Shown piece by piece: positions 1 to 6,450 of a stretch of DNA of 7,296 nucleotides (positions within the stretch are counted from its first letter, which is position 1; every line of letters begins with the position of its first letter). The stretch is from an uncultured Taibaiella sp. (lineage in GTDB: Bacteria > Bacteroidota > Bacteroidia > Chitinophagales > Chitinophagaceae). The notes beneath the pieces were generated by a model. That model did no database searches, was not told the origin of the DNA, and worked only from the letters and a program-made list of their open reading frames with translations. The stretch lies in the NCBI GenBank assembly GCA_946886975.1, contig CAMPJV010000127.1, positions 1 to 7,296 on the forward strand, in the 5' to 3' direction. Both the position numbers and the translations under genes were made by a program.

Positions 1-1085
1 TGCTTAAAGAAGATATTCAGAAAATAGTAGAGGCGGCAATACTGGCTCCTTCCGGGGGCAACTCACAGCCCTGGCGATTTGTCTACAAAGATCAAAGGTT
101 ATTTATCTTCCATGATCTTAGTGCATCATATTCCTTCCTTGACTATAGCAGTCTGGGCTCGTATATTGCTTTGGGGGCGGCCATCGAGAATATAAAAATC
201 AAGTGCGACGAAATCGGCTATCAGGCATCCGTGGATTTTGCACCCTTCGAGTCCGGCAAACCGCTGGTGGCGATTGTCAGCTTTAAGAAATCCCATGATC
301 GGATCTATCGGAAGGCACTTGCTGATGCGATACATACAAGACTTACAAATCGGAATATATCCGTTCGGGCTGTGTTAAGTAGCAGTTTTTATCAAGAGCT
401 CAAATCTTCAATAAGCACTGGGAGCTACCACGGGGCCTCCCTTGAAATTGTACATGATACGAGCCAGATACATGAGCTGGGCGATATCGCGGCGACAAGC
501 GAAAAGCTAGTGTTGATGCATCCGCGCGGTCATTATGATGCGTTCAAGAAGGAACTTCGTTGGTCCGAGGAAGAAAATAAAGCTAAGCGAGATGGTTTAG
601 ATGTGGCGACACTTGGAATTTCCAAGGGTGAGATATCAGCCTTGCGCATTGCTAATGACCCCGAAGCAATTGGCTTCGTGCGTGATGTGATCAAAGGTGG
701 CAACGCATTTAAGAAGATGGCTCAAAAGGCTATTGCTGCTTCATCAGCTCTTGGAGTGGTTTCCATGCCAGAGTATTCCGAGTTGAACTTCCTGCTTGCG
801 GGTGGAGCAATAGAGCGTATTTGGTTAGAAGCCAACATAGCAGGGGTGTCCGTTCAACCTATAACTCAGTTCACCTTTTTGCTCGCAAGGTTGGTAAACG
901 GCAATGGTATTGGCATGGATAATTATTATAAGCAAGAATTTACCCATTTGAAGGAAAGGTTCTTTACGCTTTTGCCTCATTTGGAAAATAGACAGCCAGT
1001 TTTTATTTTCAGGCTGTGTAAAGCAGATGAACCAAAAATAAAAGCTCTCAGAAAGCCTGTTGATTCTGTCTTCATTAGTAAATGA
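1..1085 (+). CDS. Nitroreductase-fold protein, Acg/Rv1355c-like, 5' end cut by window edge
   Basis: The open frame runs from the left edge (first complete codon at position 3) to the TGA at 1083-1085, giving 360 visible residues. The flavin-site signature APSGGNSQPWRF lies at visible residues 15-26. A second half has TRLTNRN (112-118), ELRW (184-187), RDGLDV (196-201), a GGAIERIWLEA helix (267-277) and a C-terminal LRKPVD (349-354). This two-lobed, single-chain layout is that of the Acg-type nitroreductases and of the C-terminal part of Rv1355c-family proteins, in which a ThiF/E1-like domain precedes the nitroreductase; the family match is from memory. Such proteins are expected to bind FMN in the cytoplasm, but the substrate is unknown and some Acg members sequester flavin rather than reduce anything. 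The usual N-terminal Arg-Arg-Ser-type phosphate-binding residues are not visible. The two bases before the first codon are TG, so a start codon may lie exactly at the edge, or the protein may continue upstream. The GNAT gene follows after 25 bp, suggesting one transcript. Confidence 0.8.
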   Translation, partial: LKEDIQKIVEAAILAPSGGNSQPWRFVYKDQRLFIFHDLSASYSFLDYSSLGSYIALGAAIENIKIKCDEIGYQASVDFAPFESGKPLVAIVSFKKSHDRIYRKALADAIHTRLTNRNISVRAVLSSSFYQELKSSISTGSYHGASLEIVHDTSQIHELGDIAATSEKLVLMHPRGHYDAFKKELRWSEEENKAKRDGLDVATLGISKGEISALRIANDPEAIGFVRDVIKGGNAFKKMAQKAIAASSALGVVSMPEYSELNFLLAGGAIERIWLEANIAGVSVQPITQFTFLLARLVNGNGIGMDNYYKQEFTHLKERFFTLLPHLENRQPVFIFRLCKADEPKIKALRKPVDSVFISK

Positions 1086-1090
1086 CCTCT

Positions 1091-1102
1091 AGGAGAGAGG
1101 AG
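1091..1102 (+). promoter_or_regulatory. Purine-rich ribosome binding site of the GNAT gene
   Basis: The stretch AGGAGAGAGGAG ends 8 bases before the ATG at 1111 and lies in the short gap after the nitroreductase stop. It is the clearest Shine-Dalgarno-like sequence in the window and supports the ATG at 1111 as the start. Strong sites of this kind are not the rule in Bacteroidota, so the gene may be translated efficiently; that last point is inference. Confidence 0.5.
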
Positions 1103-1110
1103 CCTTGTAA

Positions 1111-1818
1111 ATGAGACTGATAAAGCTAAGGTTATATCGCGCCATTGATGATCCGGAGTCGTGTCAAAAGTTCATCATTGGACACAGGCATGTATTAGAA
1201 AATATTGGCGTCACAAAAGTTACATCTTCCAGAGATGCATGGACTCAAAATCCTGGAGTATACGTACTAATAGTGGAAGACACTGCCGACGGCAGGGTAT
1301 TAGGTGGAGCAAGGGTTCATATCGCAGATAAGGACCATCGCTTACCAGTAGAAGAAGCAACGAGCTTTCTTGACCCCAAAGTAGTCGATATCGTGAATGA
1401 ACATATACCTGCCGGAACGGGTGAGATATGTGGTTTATGGAATTCAAGAGAAGTGGCCGGAATGGGGATTGGCGCTGTCTTTTTAACCAGGGCGGCCGTT
1501 GCCATATCCACTCAAATTGGTCTAAGTACATTGTTTGCGTTGTGCGCCCCCTACACAGTTGCCATGGCCCAGAATGTAGGGTATGAAATAGAAACCTCGG
1601 TGGGTAAGAACGGCACGTTTTATTATCCTAAGCTTGACCTCGTAGCAACGTTTATGATATTAAGGGATGTTGATGTGTTATCCAAAGCGATACCAGAGGA
1701 GCGGGATCCTATAATGGAACTTCGCAGCAACCCCGTGATCGAACGGACCGAATTGTATCGGAATAAGGAAGTGCACCTGTTTTACCATCTAAAATTGCAA
1801 AACAAAGTGCAGTGGTAA
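1111..1818 (+). CDS. GNAT-fold acyltransferase of unknown substrate
   Basis: This 235-residue protein has no signal peptide or membrane segment and should be cytoplasmic. The middle carries the GNAT fold: a strand with GRVLGGARVH (61-70), a strand GEICGLW (104-110), the acyl-CoA pyrophosphate-binding turn REVAGMGIG (113-121) followed by a helix, and a motif-B-like stretch CAPYTVAMAQNVGYE (145-159). The family moves an acyl group from acyl-CoA or acyl-ACP to an amine. The order of a GGAR strand, a proline-containing segment and a GEICGLW strand is also loosely like LuxI-type autoinducer synthases and N-acyl amino acid synthases, which share this fold, but I cannot assign it to either. The region beyond residue 185 has no motif I recognise. 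It sits 25 bp after the nitroreductase-fold gene and 88 bp before a sensor kinase gene, so it may modify the same compound as the nitroreductase protein. The fold is fairly sure; the substrate is not known. Confidence 0.75.
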   Translation: MRLIKLRLYRAIDDPESCQKFIIGHRHVLENIGVTKVTSSRDAWTQNPGVYVLIVEDTADGRVLGGARVHIADKDHRLPVEEATSFLDPKVVDIVNEHIPAGTGEICGLWNSREVAGMGIGAVFLTRAAVAISTQIGLSTLFALCAPYTVAMAQNVGYEIETSVGKNGTFYYPKLDLVATFMILRDVDVLSKAIPEERDPIMELRSNPVIERTELYRNKEVHLFYHLKLQNKVQW

Positions 1819-1906
1819 TCTACCTTGATATCCGTTAATTGTCTGTTCCTCTTTTATTTATGCCGTTTTTTATATAAATAGCACTTAATTAGGAAATGGC
1901 CTGTTC
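1819..1906 (+). promoter_or_regulatory. AT-rich intergenic region before the sensor kinase, possible promoter
   Basis: This is the largest gap on the + strand between complete genes. It contains a perfect 7-bp inverted repeat, TATTTAT at 1855-1861 and ATAAATA at 1874-1880, around a 12-base spacer. It also holds TATTTATG (1855-1862), one mismatch from the Bacteroidota -7 element TAnnTTTG, but no TTTG or TTG lies at a normal -33 distance. An AGGAAA at 1891-1896, ten bases before the ATG at 1907, is a plausible ribosome binding site. No GC-rich hairpin with a T run is seen, so the two upstream genes may be co-transcribed with the kinase; a separate promoter here is possible but unproven. Confidence 0.3.
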
Positions 1907-4045
1907 ATGCGCTTGAAGAAATACCTCATCTTTCTCATTGCTGGAGTACTTATTACGTTTAACTGCAAGGCTCAACAGGTTTATGACAACAATGACGGCA
2001 TCATCGCCATAGGCAGATCGATACAATATTTTGTAGACTCGACCGGAAGCTCGACGCTGGAAGCTGCCATTTCGAATACCGGATATCATGACTTTGATTC
2101 CCAGGTTCCCAACATAGGTCTGGTAGAGTATCCTGTCTGGCTGAAAGTCGGTATCACAAATAACTCACAAAATTCGCTTACGCTGGAAATAGCTCAAGCT
2201 CTCCTCGATGAAATTGAGTTCTATTATCCGATGGCCACTGGTTATGGCGTTAACAGGAGCGGGGAAATCTACCCCTTCTCTGCAAGGCCGGTAAAGAACC
2301 ACAATTTTCTTTATGAACTTAGCGTAGACTCCGGCAGTACTGAATACTACTATTTTCGTATCAAGTCTTCTGAAAAGCTTGAGTTGCCGGTTTTTCTCGG
2401 AAAAAAAGGACAGGTCATACAGAGTGATTTAACCAAGAATATTCTTTTTGGAATATTCTTCGGGATAATAATTGTAATGTTCTTTTACAACCTGTTCATT
2501 TACTTCACGGTCAGAGACCCAATTTACCTTTACTACGTTATCTATATACTGGTAGTCGGGCTGATACAGGGGACTATTGAGGGCTATACATTTCAGTACC
2601 TCTGGCCTGATAGCAGCTTTATGGCAACAAGAGCGTTTTACTTTTTTACGGCTCTCGTAAATATTACCGGGCTTGAATTCGTAAGGCGATTTCTCAACAC
2701 CAAGATTTCCATTCCGAAGCTGGACAAGCTTTCCTATGTTCTCTACGCAATTTATGTGATAGCAATTTTGCTCGCTATTACAGGCTCTTATAATAGTAGC
2801 TACCAGATACTACAAGGTTTTGCTGGTCTTGTTTCGCTTTACATGCTGAGCGTCTCCATTATCATGGCAAGGAGGGGGTACCGCCCTGCCAAGTTCTTTA
2901 TCATAGCGTGGATCCCCTTGATAGTCGGGATAATAATCTATGTTTTAAAAGACGTTGGAGTCCTGGAATATAATATCGTAACGAACTATAGCATAACCAT
3001 AGGTTCGGCTCTTGAGGTAATCCTGCTGTCGTTCGCGTTGGCAGACAAGATAAATATTCTCCAGGCTGAGAAAAGGGTTTCGCAGGAAGAAGCTCTAAGA
3101 ATATCAAAAGAGAACGAGCATATCATCAGGGAACAGAACGTTATCCTGGAATCAAAAGTCAATGAGCGGACAATGGCCCTCAAGGCGTCGAATGAGGAAC
3201 TGGCAAAAACGTTGCATGAACTAAAGGAGACGGAAACGCAACTAGTGGAGTCAGAGAAGATGGCGTCGTTAGGCCAGCTTACTGCAGGTATCGCACATGA
3301 AATCAATAATCCAATAAACTTTGTTACTTCTAACGTAAACCCTCTGAGGCGTGACGTAGACCTTCTTATTGACCTGGTCAGCCAGATTGAGGAGGTAGGT
3401 CTGGAAGAAGGTCCTACTGGGGAAAAGCTGAAGAGAATAGAAGAGCTGAAGGAACAAGTGGATTATGATTATCTTAAAACAGAGATAGGCTTTCTTCTTA
3501 AAGGAATTAACGAAGGGGCTTCAAGGACAGCGGAGATAGTGAAGGGCTTAAGGGTATTCTCCAGGCTTGATGAGGATGATCTCAAGAAGGCAGACATTAA
3601 TGAAGGGCTTGACTCAACTATTGTTATTGTCAACCATTTGTTGAATGGCTCCATTGAGATAGAAAAGAACTACTCCGGAATACCGTTGGTAGAATGTTTC
3701 CCCGGGAAGCTGAACCAAGTCTTTTTGAACTTAATGTCTAATGCGATTCATGCTATAGATCAGCGGTGGAAGGGTGAACCGGGCGGAAAGCTTTCACTTG
3801 GTACCTGGAATGATGAGTCCAGTGTCTTCATAAGTGTGAAGGATAATGGAATGGGGATGGATGAAAACACAAAGAAGAAACTATTCGAACCGTTCTTTAC
3901 CACTAAGGATGTTGGAGAAGGGACTGGTCTGGGATTGTCTATTGCATACAACACTGTCAGAAAACATAATGGAAGTATAGAAGTGAATGCGGCAGTAAAT
4001 GAAGGTTCAGAATTTATCATTCGGATACCTATCATACACAATTAA
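1907..4045 (+). CDS. 7TM-DISM sensor histidine kinase
   Basis: This 712-residue membrane kinase probably senses an extracytoplasmic signal. A Sec signal peptide (1-23, cleavage likely after Lys-Ala) is followed by a periplasmic 7TMR-DISMED2-like beta domain (about 35-165, with YPVWLKVGITN at 75-85). Seven hydrophobic segments follow between about 177 and 380 (near 177-199, 206-224, 239-257, 275-293, 301-320, 328-347, 358-379). A coiled coil (about 385-450) leads to the kinase core: phosphoacceptor H464 in GIAHEINNP, N box NLMSNA (608-613), G1 box DNGMG (646-650), F box EPFFTTK (661-667) and G2 box GTGLGLS (672-678). All catalytic motifs are intact, so it should autophosphorylate. DISMED2 domains are thought to bind carbohydrates or other small ligands; the ligand here is unknown. 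The two phosphoryl helices are separated by a charged insert at about 496-525. It is followed after 12 bp by a receiver-kinase protein, its likely phosphotransfer partner. There is no lipobox at Cys20, since Asn precedes it. Confidence 0.93.
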   Translation: MRLKKYLIFLIAGVLITFNCKAQQVYDNNDGIIAIGRSIQYFVDSTGSSTLEAAISNTGYHDFDSQVPNIGLVEYPVWLKVGITNNSQNSLTLEIAQALLDEIEFYYPMATGYGVNRSGEIYPFSARPVKNHNFLYELSVDSGSTEYYYFRIKSSEKLELPVFLGKKGQVIQSDLTKNILFGIFFGIIIVMFFYNLFIYFTVRDPIYLYYVIYILVVGLIQGTIEGYTFQYLWPDSSFMATRAFYFFTALVNITGLEFVRRFLNTKISIPKLDKLSYVLYAIYVIAILLAITGSYNSSYQILQGFAGLVSLYMLSVSIIMARRGYRPAKFFIIAWIPLIVGIIIYVLKDVGVLEYNIVTNYSITIGSALEVILLSFALADKINILQAEKRVSQEEALRISKENEHIIREQNVILESKVNERTMALKASNEELAKTLHELKETETQLVESEKMASLGQLTAGIAHEINNPINFVTSNVNPLRRDVDLLIDLVSQIEEVGLEEGPTGEKLKRIEELKEQVDYDYLKTEIGFLLKGINEGASRTAEIVKGLRVFSRLDEDDLKKADINEGLDSTIVIVNHLLNGSIEIEKNYSGIPLVECFPGKLNQVFLNLMSNAIHAIDQRWKGEPGGKLSLGTWNDESSVFISVKDNGMGMDENTKKKLFEPFFTTKDVGEGTGLGLSIAYNTVRKHNGSIEVNAAVNEGSEFIIRIPIIHN

Positions 4046-4057
4046 AACTGAATAGTC

Positions 4058-5149
4058 GTGAGTAAACCGGATAAAATAAAGGTGTTGTATATAGACGATG
4101 AGGCAAATAATCTCATCGGATTCAAGGCTACTTTCAGGTTGGATTATAATGTGCTGGTAGCGAATTCTGCTGACGAAGGGATTGATATGGTGGAAAAGAA
4201 CCCGGATATTAAGGTAATACTGTGTGACCAGAGGATGCCAGGGAAAACGGGTGTTCACTTCTTTGAAGAGATAGCGGCAAAATACCCGGCACCTGTACGT
4301 ATGTTGCTTACCGGGTATACGGATATCGAGTCCGTGATCAATGCGATTAACCGGGGGCACATTTATCGGTATATTCCGAAGCCATGGCAGGAGACGGACA
4401 TCAGATCAGCAATAGAGGAAGGATATAAGTACTATATCACGAACTCGATGCTGAACATTAAGAACGATGAGCTGCAGAAGGCTTATGATGAGCTGGATAA
4501 GTTCGCCTATAGTGTGACCCATGATATGAGGGGCCCTATTCTTAGTGTGTTAGGCGCCATAGAGATCGCCAAGAACTCGGACGACCAGGCTGAGATAAAG
4601 GAGATCCTTGAAATGATGGAAAAGTCGATCCAGAGGGTGGATGACTTTATTCAGAACATGCATGAATACTATAACCTTAAGAGAGGGCAGCTGCAGATAA
4701 ATGAAATAAACTTTGCGGAGGTAATAAAGGAGCTGAGGGAGCTATATGAGGTAGGGGCCAAAGTAAATAATACACATTTTGAAATAGAACTGCATCAGGA
4801 TGAAACGTTTAGGACAGATGAATTGTCCCTCAAGATTATTCTTAATAATTTGTTATCGAACGCCTTTAAGTACCAGAGAAAGAACATTGACGATAAATTT
4901 GTGAAACTGGAGATTAATGTTCAGTCAGGTAATACAACTATTCTGGTCCGCGATAATGGAATAGGCATAGACGAGATCCATATAAACGACATATTCAACA
5001 TGTTCTATAGGGCAACGTCTGAAAGTGTCGGTTCGGGATTTGGATTGTATAATGTGAAGGATGCATTAAGGAAGTTGAACGGTGTCGTTGAAGTTAAATC
5101 AAAGCCGGGGAACGGCACCGAGTTTAAGGTAGAGATTCCAAATAAATAA
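4058..5149 (+). CDS. Receiver-histidine kinase (N-terminal REC, C-terminal HisKA/HATPase)
   Basis: This 363-residue soluble protein has a receiver domain at about 7-125: acidic pair D13-D14, phosphoacceptor D57 in CDQRMPGKTG, T85 in LLTGY, and K108 in YRYIPKPW. This receiver type is typical of regulators with enzymatic rather than DNA-binding outputs. A short helix links it to a kinase core with H155 in SVTHDMRGP, N box LNNLLSNA (262-269), G1 box DNGIG (299-303) and a glycine-rich G2 box GSGFGL (325-330). All key residues of both modules are present. The likely role is to take phosphate from the upstream 7TM-DISM kinase on D57, which would modulate its own kinase activity toward the next gene's receiver; this order is inferred from adjacency. 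The start is GTG at 4058, just ahead of the receiver's first strand; no in-frame ATG lies near and no Shine-Dalgarno sequence is seen. Only 12 bp separate it from the upstream stop and 2 bp from the next gene, so translation may be coupled. Confidence 0.92.
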   Translation: MSKPDKIKVLYIDDEANNLIGFKATFRLDYNVLVANSADEGIDMVEKNPDIKVILCDQRMPGKTGVHFFEEIAAKYPAPVRMLLTGYTDIESVINAINRGHIYRYIPKPWQETDIRSAIEEGYKYYITNSMLNIKNDELQKAYDELDKFAYSVTHDMRGPILSVLGAIEIAKNSDDQAEIKEILEMMEKSIQRVDDFIQNMHEYYNLKRGQLQINEINFAEVIKELRELYEVGAKVNNTHFEIELHQDETFRTDELSLKIILNNLLSNAFKYQRKNIDDKFVKLEINVQSGNTTILVRDNGIGIDEIHINDIFNMFYRATSESVGSGFGLYNVKDALRKLNGVVEVKSKPGNGTEFKVEIPNK

Positions 5150-5151
5150 CC

Positions 5152-5547
5152 ATGTCGGACAAGTTGAACTTTATAATAATAGACGATAGTAAGCTAGACT
5201 GCTTTATTGCAGAGAAGGTTATACAAAATTCCGGTAGGAGTGAGTCTGTAAAGTCTTTTATGGTAGCAACTGAGGCCCTGGATTACATTAAGGGACTAAG
5301 CGCAGCAGATCAGAAGACAATTGTCCTGGTTGATATCCAGATGCCGGTGATGAATGGGTTTGAGTTCATCGAAGCGTACGAGCAGAATATACCGGACGGA
5401 TCCAAGGACGCCTTTATGGTAAACCTTCTATCGTCTTCAATTAATGAAACGGATGTAATACGTGCCAAGGGCTACAAGTCTGTCAACAAGTTCCTCAATA
5501 AGCCTCTTACGAAAGCAACCCTAGACGTAATCCTGGAAAGCGCCTGA
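5152..5547 (+). CDS. Single-domain CheY-like response regulator
   Basis: This 131-residue protein is a receiver domain and nothing else. The acidic pair is D11-D12, the phosphoacceptor is D61 in LVDIQMPVMNG, the switch position is Ser (S94/S95 in LLSSSIN) and the conserved lysine is K117 in LNKPLT. The Ser-for-Thr variant with a SSSI sequence is, from memory, common in stand-alone receivers of Bacteroidota. With no output domain, it must act by protein contact or as a phosphate carrier or sink in a relay. The ATG lies 2 bp after the stop of the receiver-kinase gene, which makes that kinase the obvious phosphodonor. The gene ends at a TGA directly joined to the convergent stop of the TraB-family gene. 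No transcription factor or other effector follows on this strand, so the physical target of the pathway is not in the window. Confidence 0.9.
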   Translation: MSDKLNFIIIDDSKLDCFIAEKVIQNSGRSESVKSFMVATEALDYIKGLSAADQKTIVLVDIQMPVMNGFEFIEAYEQNIPDGSKDAFMVNLLSSSINETDVIRAKGYKSVNKFLNKPLTKATLDVILESA

Positions 5548-6435
5548 TCATTTTTTGACGGGAACTATGACATAGCCGGCTTCACGCAATAGCGTGATCA
5601 GTCCTTTTTCCCCAAGCAGATGGCCAGCACCTACGGCAAAGAACACCGGCTTCTGATCCATTCTTTCTTCCATTCTCCCGATCCACTTTATGTTCCGGTC
5701 ATCAAGGAAGGCGTTAAGGTCGTCCGTGACCGTTCGTGCGGAGTCGATTATCTGTGCCAGCAAAGGCAAGTCCTGGCGCTTGTATGCACGCAGCATTCTT
5801 CTGTATTCGGCGGCCTCTCCCGAGTAGTCCTTTGCTAAGGAAACCAGCTCTTTGATGACACTATCCTGAGGTAAACGATCGAAAAGCTCGAGCTGCTCTC
5901 GGGCCTCCTCAAGGCCGGTAACCTCCATCTTGTATTTCCGGGCTTCTTCCAATATGTTAGTTTCGTATGAGACAGGCGTGCTGCAGGAGACAGCCTTTGT
6001 AGAAAAGAGTGTCTGTAATGCGGCTGGCTTCATTTGCTGAAACATCTCTATGCTCATGCCAAGGCTGTCTGTTACGAAGGCCTTTACTATTTTATAGTCT
6101 TCTTCTGTGAAATACTCCTTTAAGGATTTGCCGCTGCGGTCGATCATTCCGGTTGCTACCTCCATCATTACGGAGGGATCGTCCATATCCATTTCGAAAC
6201 AGACCTCTTTGCAGGAACGGAGGCTCTTCTTCATAACGGGCGTCCAGACATAATCTTTCTGACAAAGGAGGTGAATGGTGCCAAAGAGGTAAGAAGGAGC
6301 CTTCATATCCTTTCCGGTGATCTTCCAAAGTAAGGACCTCTGGTCTTCTTTGATTTCAGGTGGAGGGGCTTGCTGTGCCCGTGAACTGGTAAATGCGAGC
6401 AGCATACCAGCAAGCACAGTGAAGTATCTCTTCAT
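5548..6435 (-). CDS. Secreted TraB/GumN-family protein (putative metal-dependent protease fold)
   Basis: The 295-residue product starts with a Sec signal peptide (1-20, ending Ser-Arg-Ala before Gln-Gln), so it should be exported to the periplasm. The mature part has the TraB/GumN hallmarks: SYLFGTIH with the first GxxH motif (G52-H55), the acidic FEMD strand (80-83), and a second GxxH motif, GAGH (269-272), in VGAGHLLGEKG. In the related animal Tiki proteins the two GxxH motifs and an acidic residue form a metal-dependent protease site; for bacterial members the activity is largely unproven. Length and motif spacing fit the family and the copy looks intact. It lies 15 bp downstream of a ZIP metal transporter gene on the same strand, so the two are probably co-transcribed, which fits a metal-using product. 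The start ATG at 6435-6433 gives the signal peptide; the short AT-rich gap before it has no Shine-Dalgarno sequence. The cysteines at 58, 75, 79 and 151 could form disulfides once exported. Confidence 0.9.
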   Translation of the reverse strand: MKRYFTVLAGMLLAFTSSRAQQAPPPEIKEDQRSLLWKITGKDMKAPSYLFGTIHLLCQKDYVWTPVMKKSLRSCKEVCFEMDMDDPSVMMEVATGMIDRSGKSLKEYFTEEDYKIVKAFVTDSLGMSIEMFQQMKPAALQTLFSTKAVSCSTPVSYETNILEEARKYKMEVTGLEEAREQLELFDRLPQDSVIKELVSLAKDYSGEAAEYRRMLRAYKRQDLPLLAQIIDSARTVTDDLNAFLDDRNIKWIGRMEERMDQKPVFFAVGAGHLLGEKGLITLLREAGYVIVPVKK

Positions 6436-6450
6436 GGAATAAAATTAGCT

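Noticed and set aside
1220..1531. 103-residue open frame on the - strand opposite the GNAT gene.
   Set aside because: No recognisable domain, composition like a shadow translation, and entirely inside a well-supported gene.
1896..1916. Six-codon ATG reading frame overlapping the kinase start, possible leader peptide.
   Set aside because: Too short, out of frame with the kinase and without a distinct ribosome site or attenuator structure; expected by chance.
1957..1980. Cys20 near the end of the kinase signal peptide, considered as a lipoprotein attachment site.
   Set aside because: The residues before it (Thr-Phe-Asn) do not form a lipobox, and the following Lys-Ala-Gln-Gln fits ordinary signal peptidase I cleavage.
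5582..5610. Perfect 6-bp hairpin TCACGC/GCGTGA with an AATA loop, followed seven bases later by five T residues, just past the + strand operon end.
   Set aside because: It lies inside the TraB/GumN coding sequence, the stem is short and the T run is not adjacent, so I would not call it a terminator without transcript ends.
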